Below, one piece after another: positions 7,917-13,808 of a stretch of DNA of 13,808 nucleotides. This DNA is from Verrucomicrobiales bacterium (lineage in GTDB: Bacteria > Verrucomicrobiota > Verrucomicrobiia > Verrucomicrobiales > V1-33). Where the stretch lies: NCBI GenBank assembly GCA_023253495.1, contig JALRGF010000344.1, positions 1 to 13,808 of the forward strand, given 5' to 3'. Each line of letters opens with the position of its first letter. The stretch's first letter is position 1. The notes beneath the pieces are model-generated. The model made no database searches and was not told where the DNA came from. It saw nothing but the letters and a program-made list of their open reading frames with translations. The translations under genes were made by a program, and so were the position numbers.

Positions 7917-8525
7917 TCAGGAAACCGAAACGCCCGCCTCGGACACCGCGCGCCCGAGCGACCGCAGCTTGAACGCAAAAAGCACGACCAGCACCCCGAA
8001 GGCGATGGCGTGGGCCGCAATGATCCAGACGAGCGCGAGCGCCCCGGCCGCCGGAAAGGCCGCCATGGCCAGACCAAACCCAACCGAGAGCAAGCCGGCC
8101 AGCCCGAGAAACCACTCGCCTTCAATCTCATCACGCAACCGCACCGCCGTCACAATCATCAGCCCGCCGATCACCATCGCCCACGCCCCGATCAGCAGCA
8201 GCAGCGCCACCCCTGTCATCCGCGGCGCCACAAACGCCATCACCCCGGCCAGAATTCCCAGCACCGACATCAAGACCAATGGCCAGATCGGGCGCCCCGC
8301 CTTCCGGACCCGGAACGCCAGTACCAACGCCACCACCCCCTCGGCCAACGCATACACCCCCCACAACAATACCAGCGACATCCCCGCCACCCGAGGATTC
8401 AGAAATGCCAGCACCCCGAAAGCAATCGCCAGCACCCCGCGCAACAACACCCATATCCAGTTCCGGCAGAAATCACGGCACAACGTGCCATCACTCACAA
8501 TCAAGGTGCGGGTCTCGAGGTCCAT
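7917..8525 (-). CDS. HdeD family (DUF308) six-helix membrane protein
   Basis: A 202-aa protein consisting of three tandem helix pairs. Each pair has the DUF308 pattern of a G-x-L-x-I-x-x-G-x-x-x-F-x-x-P helix followed by a hydrophobic helix: residues about 22-44 (NWIWVLLRGVLAIAFG...FLNP) with 48-71, 82-101 (LGILAGVMAFVAP) with 105-128, and 139-161 with 165-188 (ALVWIIAAHAIAFG). A RLRDEIEGEW connector between the second and third pairs is strongly conserved in HdeD proteins. In Escherichia coli HdeD contributes to acid resistance at high cell density; in other phyla the role is unknown and the name only indicates family, so no symbol is given. The hydrophilic first 20 residues contain two cysteines. 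The gene lies 69 bases after the second CotH gene and 54 bases before the metallopeptidase, on the same strand. Confidence 0.93.
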   Translation of the reverse strand: MDLETRTLIVSDGTLCRDFCRNWIWVLLRGVLAIAFGVLAFLNPRVAGMSLVLLWGVYALAEGVVALVLAFRVRKAGRPIWPLVLMSVLGILAGVMAFVAPRMTGVALLLLIGAWAMVIGGLMIVTAVRLRDEIEGEWFLGLAGLLSVGFGLAMAAFPAAGALALVWIIAAHAIAFGVLVVLFAFKLRSLGRAVSEAGVSVS

Positions 8526-8594
8526 GCGGCGGTCAGGGGGTCAAACAGACGACAATATCATCGCAGGAATCCACTCCTGTGTCGACCCCGGAAA

Positions 8595-11500
8595 TCACCG
8601 CAGCGGGGACACCCGCAGCCTCGCGAGCACGGTGCGGGGCAGCGCGGCGGCCGGCTGGGTCGTCCGCCATATTTCCGTCGCCGTGCCATCGCCGCGCCGG
8701 ACCGAACCGGCAAAGGTCAGCGGGATGGCGTGGGCGGACCAGTCGTGCGGGTCGCTGGTGGCCTCGGGCTGGAAGACGATGCCATCAGCCGCCAGATTGC
8801 GGGAAAAGGAAAACTCGAGGTAGGCTGACGCGACCCCGTTTTCCACCGGCCCGCCCACTCCGAGTTCCGGACTGCGCGGCGCATCCCGCTGGTCGACCCG
8901 CGTGCCGGTGGCAAATTCCAACAGATCGACGGTGCCGTCGCCGTCGGTGTCGGCCAGCGGCAGGCGGCCGGCGAACCCGGTGCCATCGGCGTGACCCGGC
9001 TGGCCGTGCACGACGGCGCTCGACCGCCAGTTCGCGGCCACCGCATGATCCGGATTGGTCGTCGGATTGTTGAGGACGAGGGAATAGCCGTAAGGCGCGC
9101 CGGTGGCGGGGTCGGTGTCGGCCGGCCATGGCGGGCTGTCGTCGTAGGCAAAATTTTTGATATCGGCCGAAGCCGCGTCGACCAGGCGGATCAATTCGCC
9201 GGCATTGGACAGGTTGCCGGTGAAAGTGCCGGCGACGGCGATGCCGTCGGCCGGGTACCGGCTGGCGAAGGCGGCGGCATTCCGGCAGACGATCTGACGA
9301 CCGCCCGGGACCAGCGTGCGCCGGTCCAACGGGGCGTCCGCCCAGTCAAAGACCACGCCATTGGTGAACCGGCAGCCGCTCAGGTCGACGGTATTCGTTC
9401 CGATATTCATGATTTCGATGAACTCGAACTCGCTGGACCCGCTGAAACCGGCGGCCAGTTCCGCCGCGGTCGGGTCGAGCGGGTGGTAGTGGATTTCCGA
9501 GACGACCACGTTGGCGGCGCTGGCCGGCACCACATTGACGAGGAAGGCGGCTTCGGTCAGCGGCGACCACGTATTGATGGTGGCGTCGTACAGGCGCGCC
9601 TTGAGCGTGGTTGAGGCGGTCAGCGGCGGCAGCGGCTGGGTCGGCGGCTCCTGGGTGACGCGCAGGGTGTCGATTTCCAGACGCGGCTGGAGGAGGAAAT
9701 CGGCACCGGCGGTGGCGGTGGTATTCAATCCGTGGAAGGCGAGCACGTTGGTACCGGGGACGAGCAGGTTTTTGATCGTGGCCAGGTTCGGCAATCCGGT
9801 GATCGGCGCGGGCGTCACCGCATTGGTGTCGCTGCGCGTCGTGGTGGTCGAGGAATTCCACAGCGGCACCGCCGGCACCGAACCGGCGCCCTCGCGCTTC
9901 AGCTGGGTGCCGTTGAGGTACACGATAAAGCCGTCATCGAAGCGCGCGGCCAGCCGGAAGGCATGCAGCTCATCGATCTGAGTCTGGCTCAGGGTGAACG
10001 GAAGGCGCACGTAGACCCCGGTATTCGCGGTCACCCCGCCGGGGAACATTTCCGGCCCCAGATCCGTCGCGATGTACGGCGCAAAGGTCCCGGGCGCGGG
10101 CGTCTTGAAACCGAAACCGAGCGGCTTGCCCTTACGCCATTCGGCATCATTCGGCGGCGGCGCCACCCCGGTCCAGTCGGCCACCGTCAGCACGCTGCCG
10201 CCATTGGCCACACTCGGCACCAGGTAATCGCCGGTGCCCGTTTCGCTGATCGCGACATGGGTGGTGACCACAGCATTCAGACCGCCCAGCGACGGCGTAC
10301 CGGCAACCGGCGGGGCCCCGCCGGCCGGGCGCGGGTCGGCACCGTCGAGGGAATAATAGATCACCCCGTACGGGTTGGGATTGCTGATCTGCACCGCAAA
10401 TCCGTCGGCCACCGCTCCCCCGTACCGGTTGAGCACCGGCGGTTTGAGGTTCCGGGCGGTTTGGTTGAACGACATGCTCTGGTCGTCCATCCACACCAGG
10501 CGCCGAGCCAGCCAGGCTTTGACGTGGGCCACTTCGCTGGTCGCCTGCGCCACCTGGGCCGAGGTGGTCGCCGACGTGATGGTGGTCCAGTCAAACGGAG
10601 TGGTCGGATTCCAGCGCGTCCGCAGATTGAAACCCGCGGCATTCGGCCAGTCGTACACTCCGAGCCGCTTCCACCGCAGATGGTGGCGGCCGATCGGGTT
10701 TTCCACCGACGGCGTGCCGGTCGGCCAGGTGCCGGTACCATTGGTCACAGCATCCAACGGCCGGCCGTCACTGAGCAGATTGACCATCGAATCGATCCGC
10801 GCCATGAGCACCGGTGTCGACAGGATCGTGCGCCGCAACTGCCAGTAGCGGTCCCAGTATTTGCGGGTGAATTCGGGGTCCGCGAAAAGCCGCTTGTACC
10901 ACGGATAGTTCGCCGTGTTGTAGATGTCGCCCTCGGCGAAATACCAGCCGAGCGGATTGAAGCCCCCGAGGTAATCGGCATTGCCCAGCGACAGGTTGTA
11001 GTCCCAGATCGGCAGCGCCCGCACCTTGCCGCCGCGCTCCTTGGTCCAGTAGGTGCTCAGCCGGTAGCCGTCGATCTGCTTGCAGAACTCGACCCAGATG
11101 TGGTTGTCGATGAAACTGTCGACATCAATGTACTTCGCGTACCCGTTGACCGGATCGGCGAAATTCGGACCGTTGAGGGCGGCTTCGAAGCGGTTCATGT
11201 AGCCGCGGATGTACGCGGTCTGGTTGGCGGTCGGCGCCTGCGGTTCGCGGATCTGGAGCGCCTGGCCGGAACTGGTGGTGAACGGGTTTTCCTGCGGGTC
11301 CTTGTCCTTGCGGAAAATGTAGCCGCCGCTGATCGGCGCAAGGTCGTCGACCGCCGGGTTGTTCGTCAGGACGTTGTCGCACGGGCGGACCTCCTCGATA
11401 TCGACGCGGTCTTTGTGGCGCTTGATGCGTTCCACGAGGATGTAGATGCCGCGGTAATCCGCCGACCGCAGTGCGCCCTGGTCCTGCTGACGGAAAAACA

Positions 11501-13475
11501 CCTCGACGTACCGCTCGCGCATCGCACTGCCCTCGCCATTGAGTTCGTACATGGTGTCGAAGGGCAGTTTGTTCCGGAGCACCGACTTGTCGTTGTAGTT
11601 GGAAATGAGCGCCCAGTCGGAATCCGCACTGAGCCCGAGGATCGACTCATCCTTGTCATTCTCATAGTTGTCCCAGAGCTCCCAGGAGTACGGCTTCTGG
11701 GCGAAACCCGAGGACGTTTCCCCACGCACATGCACCCCGCCGCGCCCCTGGTAGTCGACGGGCCCGGTGAGTGAGGTCCGGTTTCCGTTGGCCGGGTCGG
11801 GCGCCAGGGTGATACCGTAGCAGTACGAAAACGTCCGGGCTCCCGGGCTGCCGCCCGCCGTGTCAATCGGCTTGCCGAAACTGTTGAAGACAATGATCGG
11901 CAGGTTTGAGGAAAACGGCTGACCGGTGCCGCGGTAGTTGGTCAGGCTGGCATCAAGCGGAATGAACGTGCGGCTGCTGATTTTTCCCGGCAGGCGTCCG
12001 GGCGCGAAGACGGCGGCCCGGACGTTGATCGCGGTATTCAGGGCGCCGGGCGTGGCCGGGGCGTTGAGCACCAGCCCGGCCGTCGGCCAGACCGGCGAAG
12101 CGCCATGTGGCCGCGTGTTGTCCAGCGTGTACCGTACGACCGCACCCGCCTCCGTCGGCGCCGCCGCCTGCAGCGAGGACGGACCGGCCAGCAGCCCGCC
12201 GCTGCGCGAAAAAACCACTTCCTCGCCGGACGCCGGCGCCGGCGCCTGCACCCCGGCATTTTTAGCCCCCGGCGTCGGCGTCTGAAAATACCCCTGTACC
12301 AGCGTCGGCCGCAGCACCCCGAAGGACACATCGACCACCTGCCGGGCGTAAGTGTAACTGCTGGCCACCGTCACGCCGTCGGGCTTGACGAGGGACAGAT
12401 ACCCGCCGGCTGGATTGAGCGCGAAATTCGTATGATACTGCGGTCCCGTCCGCCGGTCTTTGCCATCCGCCCAGATCACCGTGTAGGCGTACGGTTGCAG
12501 GGTGATCGACGGCAGCGCCCACCGGCGAGGCACCGCCGGATCATCGGTCAGCGACCAACCGGCCAGCGAAACCGCGGTGCTCTGACCGTTGTAAATTTCC
12601 AGCCACGCTCCCGACTCACAGTCTTCGTCCTCGCGCGTGTCCCGGTTGTCCGCCATGAATTCGGTGATGTACGGACCGCCGGTCTCCAGGGGCGCCGACG
12701 GCACTGTGGTCACACTCAGGTCGTCAAGAAACACCCCTTCGCTCAACGCCGCCGACGTCCGCGCCGTAAACCCGAACCGGTGACCGACCGCCGGCGAAAA
12801 CCCGGGCGTCGGAATGCCGGTCATCACCACCTGCCCGGCATACGAGACTTCCAGTCCGTCAAAAACATTCCACTTGATCACCACCGGATGAAAGCCGCCG
12901 TCAAAAAAGAAGTTCGGCACCCCGTTGATCACCGTGCCCGGCGGGTTGAGCGCCGACGCCAGCACGGTGCGCACATTGACGTCATTGGCCTTCGCCCGGA
13001 TGTACGGGCCGTCGACCGCATCGGCCGCGTCCCACCCGACGGTCACCCCATTGGTCATGGCAAACCCTTCCTCCCCACGCCCGTTGTTCGCTGGCAACGC
13101 CCCGAAACTCATCGCAAACCCCTCGCCCGGTGCCGCCGCCGGATCCGCCTTCTCCAGACGCAGCTGGAAACTCACCGTGAATTCCGTGATCTCCTTGCCG
13201 GAATCCAGCACCGGCAATTTGTAGGAAACCGTCGACGCCCCCGCCCCGTCCGCCGTCAGCCGCAACGCATTCCCCTGCACCGACCCCGTGCCGGCCGGCG
13301 TGCCCGCCAACGCACTCGAGTCCCCCAGCACCGTCGTGCCATCGGCCGCCGTGAACGTCTGCGTGTAACTGCCCGCCCGCACCGGCCCGGCCCCCGCCAT
13401 CACGCCAGCCGCCGCCACCGCCCAGCAGACAGACCGCCACCCGCCAAGGGGCCGCAAAAAAATACGCTCTTTCAT
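8595..13475 (-). CDS. Giant secreted CotH kinase family protein with lectin-like, lamin tail and chitobiase-like domains
   Basis: An exported protein of 1626 aa when started at ATG 13475, whose next residues form a good signal peptide (MKERIF, hydrophobic about 15-30, cut near VRA-G). An in-frame ATG at 13505 would add ten residues before it and is less likely. Domains in order: ConA/L-type-lectin-like sandwich (about 36-255), lamin tail domain with ITEFMADN and WLEIYNG (about 266-372), chitobiase C-terminal-like domain with RYTLDNTRP (about 418-504), CotH core (about 520-1006), a second chitobiase-like piece with YYSLDGADPRP (about 1012-1050), a jelly-roll-like domain with DDGFIVYLNG (about 1072-1272), a second lamin tail domain (about 1320-1492), and a DTDGDGTVDLLEFATG tail (from about 1509). 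Classical CotH kinase motifs are present: QKPYSWEL (Lys594), DKSVLRNKL, VERIKRHKDRVD (Glu682) and WDYNLSLGN (Asp825, Asn827). Secretion and surface attachment or matrix function are inferred; kinase activity is possible. Confidence 0.92.
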   Translation of the reverse strand: MKERIFLRPLGGWRSVCWAVAAAGVMAGAGPVRAGSYTQTFTAADGTTVLGDSSALAGTPAGTGSVQGNALRLTADGAGASTVSYKLPVLDSGKEITEFTVSFQLRLEKADPAAAPGEGFAMSFGALPANNGRGEEGFAMTNGVTVGWDAADAVDGPYIRAKANDVNVRTVLASALNPPGTVINGVPNFFFDGGFHPVVIKWNVFDGLEVSYAGQVVMTGIPTPGFSPAVGHRFGFTARTSAALSEGVFLDDLSVTTVPSAPLETGGPYITEFMADNRDTREDEDCESGAWLEIYNGQSTAVSLAGWSLTDDPAVPRRWALPSITLQPYAYTVIWADGKDRRTGPQYHTNFALNPAGGYLSLVKPDGVTVASSYTYARQVVDVSFGVLRPTLVQGYFQTPTPGAKNAGVQAPAPASGEEVVFSRSGGLLAGPSSLQAAAPTEAGAVVRYTLDNTRPHGASPVWPTAGLVLNAPATPGALNTAINVRAAVFAPGRLPGKISSRTFIPLDASLTNYRGTGQPFSSNLPIIVFNSFGKPIDTAGGSPGARTFSYCYGITLAPDPANGNRTSLTGPVDYQGRGGVHVRGETSSGFAQKPYSWELWDNYENDKDESILGLSADSDWALISNYNDKSVLRNKLPFDTMYELNGEGSAMRERYVEVFFRQQDQGALRSADYRGIYILVERIKRHKDRVDIEEVRPCDNVLTNNPAVDDLAPISGGYIFRKDKDPQENPFTTSSGQALQIREPQAPTANQTAYIRGYMNRFEAALNGPNFADPVNGYAKYIDVDSFIDNHIWVEFCKQIDGYRLSTYWTKERGGKVRALPIWDYNLSLGNADYLGGFNPLGWYFAEGDIYNTANYPWYKRLFADPEFTRKYWDRYWQLRRTILSTPVLMARIDSMVNLLSDGRPLDAVTNGTGTWPTGTPSVENPIGRHHLRWKRLGVYDWPNAAGFNLRTRWNPTTPFDWTTITSATTSAQVAQATSEVAHVKAWLARRLVWMDDQSMSFNQTARNLKPPVLNRYGGAVADGFAVQISNPNPYGVIYYSLDGADPRPAGGAPPVAGTPSLGGLNAVVTTHVAISETGTGDYLVPSVANGGSVLTVADWTGVAPPPNDAEWRKGKPLGFGFKTPAPGTFAPYIATDLGPEMFPGGVTANTGVYVRLPFTLSQTQIDELHAFRLAARFDDGFIVYLNGTQLKREGAGSVPAVPLWNSSTTTTRSDTNAVTPAPITGLPNLATIKNLLVPGTNVLAFHGLNTTATAGADFLLQPRLEIDTLRVTQEPPTQPLPPLTASTTLKARLYDATINTWSPLTEAAFLVNVVPASAANVVVSEIHYHPLDPTAAELAAGFSGSSEFEFIEIMNIGTNTVDLSGCRFTNGVVFDWADAPLDRRTLVPGGRQIVCRNAAAFASRYPADGIAVAGTFTGNLSNAGELIRLVDAASADIKNFAYDDSPPWPADTDPATGAPYGYSLVLNNPTTNPDHAVAANWRSSAVVHGQPGHADGTGFAGRLPLADTDGDGTVDLLEFATGTRVDQRDAPRSPELGVGGPVENGVASAYLEFSFSRNLAADGIVFQPEATSDPHDWSAHAIPLTFAGSVRRGDGTATEIWRTTQPAAALPRTVLARLRVSPLR

Positions 13476-13500
13476 TCGATATGGATAAGGGATTTTCCCG

Positions 13501-13533
13501 AGCATACGGGATGCGCCCCGCGTGGGAAGTCAA
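13501..13533 (-). promoter_or_regulatory. Weak sigma70-like promoter candidate for the second CotH gene
   Basis: On the minus strand TTGACT (13533-13528) is followed by TATGCT (13506-13501). The 21-base spacer is longer than the usual 16-19, which argues against it. If used, transcription would begin near 13494, leaving about 20 bases of leader before ATG 13475 and placing the alternative ATG at 13505 inside the -10 box. This supports the downstream start only weakly. Confidence 0.2.
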
Positions 13534-13559
13534 AATCCCGGAATCAGGACGCCGGGCGT

Positions 13560-13597
13560 CAGCCACCTCCCCGCCCTTCAGCCACCTCCCCGCCCTT
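13560..13597. repeat. Perfect 19-bp tandem duplication
   Basis: The unit CAGCCACCTCCCCGCCCTT occurs twice head to tail (13560-13578 and 13579-13597), followed by a further CA. It lies upstream of the second CotH gene and directly abuts the first palindrome of the neighbouring element. It looks like a slippage or element-boundary duplication. Confidence 0.85.
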
Positions 13598-13690
13598 CAT
13601 CCCGGAGGGATGACCGAACAGAGCCGGAGGTCGGAGCAGCGCACAGACCTCCGGTTCCCGTCCGCCGAGCCATGCATCCCGGAGGGATGC
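13597..13690. repeat. REP/BIME-like palindromic element: two CATCCC-GGA-GGGATG hairpins flanking a larger inverted repeat
   Basis: Three inverted repeats are seen. The first (13597-13613) has 7-bp arms TCATCCC and GGGATGA around GGA. The third (13674-13690) has 7-bp arms GCATCCC and GGGATGC around the same GGA, so the 15-base core is identical in both. Between them, 13621-13632 and 13646-13657 pair over 12 positions with one G-T wobble (core CCGGAGGTC / GACCTCCGG) around a 13-base loop. An ordered set of two palindrome types in non-coding DNA is the usual look of REP/BIME-type interspersed elements. No associated transposase gene lies in the window. Confidence 0.68.
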
Positions 13691-13808
13691 CAGCGACAGG
13701 GCCACGCCGAGCCAGCCGGCCCGCGCACCGCATACCCCGTCGATTCCGGCCACCGCGGCTGGGACTCCAACTCCGCGGCAATCGCAGCGGCGTGATGTTG
13801 GTGTCGCG

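Larger units (their letters stand above)
13506..13808. other. Non-coding region upstream of the second CotH gene
   Basis: Apart from the promoter candidate, tandem duplication and palindromic element listed separately, no gene can be supported here. Open frames on both strands translate the palindromes themselves into low-complexity Arg/Gly/Pro-rich peptides and have no family resemblance. Bases 13691-13808 show no recognisable coding, tRNA or terminator signal; a gene starting or ending beyond the right edge cannot be excluded. Confidence 0.5.

Noticed and set aside
8537..8589. Inverted repeats GGGGTC/GACCCC and CAGGA/TCCTG between the second CotH gene and the HdeD gene as a terminator
   Set aside because: The arms are only 5-6 bp, the outer pair is over 40 bases apart, and there is no T-run, so it is compatible with chance.
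7083..8828. A 581-codon plus-strand frame with a His/Gln/Arg/Pro-rich stretch
   Set aside because: It runs antisense to the metallopeptidase, HdeD and the end of the CotH gene. The His/Gln-rich stretch is simply the reverse reading of the hydrophobic helices of the HdeD gene.
9732..11774. A 680-codon open frame on the plus strand inside the second CotH gene
   Set aside because: It is antisense to a gene with clear domains, its product is Arg/Gly/His-rich without any family motif, and GC-rich codon bias produces such shadow frames.
12105..13613. A 502-codon plus-strand frame crossing the start of the second CotH gene
   Set aside because: It is antisense to the signal peptide and lectin-like domain, has an Arg-rich low-complexity product, and extends into the palindromic repeats.
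13559..13781. Small minus-strand ORFs reading through the palindromic element
   Set aside because: They translate the repeats themselves, have no ribosome binding context and give low-complexity peptides.
1..13808. CRISPR arrays, tRNA/rRNA genes, transposase genes, defence or secondary-metabolite systems
   Set aside because: No regularly spaced repeats, cloverleaf-like segments, transposase motifs or signature enzymes were found on either strand.

Overview
The window is GC-rich DNA that fits a member of the Verrucomicrobiota. This is inferred from the gene content: two very large secreted CotH-kinase proteins built from lamin-tail, chitobiase-like and galactose-binding-like modules, a decayed VCBS/FG-GAP (CRTAC1-like) gene, a NanM-type kelch protein, and starts that mostly lack a Shine-Dalgarno sequence. 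The sequence does not settle the family or genus.

Layout, left to right. Bases 1-470 hold the 3' end of a kelch/beta-propeller gene whose start lies outside the window. A purine nucleoside phosphorylase follows on the same strand (528-1331). Bases 1332-1512 hold no gene that I can see. Bases 1513-1956 carry the remains of a secreted VCBS-repeat gene, broken by an in-frame TGA inside its best calcium-binding-type repeat. Immediately after it, in the same reading frame, starts the first giant CotH protein (1957-7086, +). A strong all-GC hairpin lies between this gene and the convergent minus-strand block. Read in its own direction, that block is a second giant CotH protein (13475-8595), then a six-helix HdeD-family membrane protein (8525-7917), then a membrane zinc metallopeptidase of the YugP type (7862-7158). 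The last ~300 bases, upstream of the second CotH gene, are non-coding and hold a 19-bp tandem duplication and three hairpins that look like an interspersed REP/BIME element.

The two CotH proteins share an architecture: signal peptide, variable N-terminal adhesion module, lamin tail domain, chitobiase C-terminal-like domain, CotH core, jelly-roll-like domain, second lamin tail domain, and a DxDGDG...LLEYALG-type tail. They belong to different CotH subtypes. One has the classical ERIKR and WDYNLSLGN motifs, the other has ERPD and WDCEW. They are probably exported surface or matrix proteins, and whether they phosphorylate anything is unknown. HdeD and the YugP-type peptidase are envelope proteins that may share a transcript with the second CotH gene. 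The phosphorylase and the kelch protein are metabolic genes with no visible functional link to the rest.

I do not see a convincing new multi-gene system. The most useful leads are the broken VCBS gene, the palindromic element at the right end, and the paired, divergent CotH architectures.
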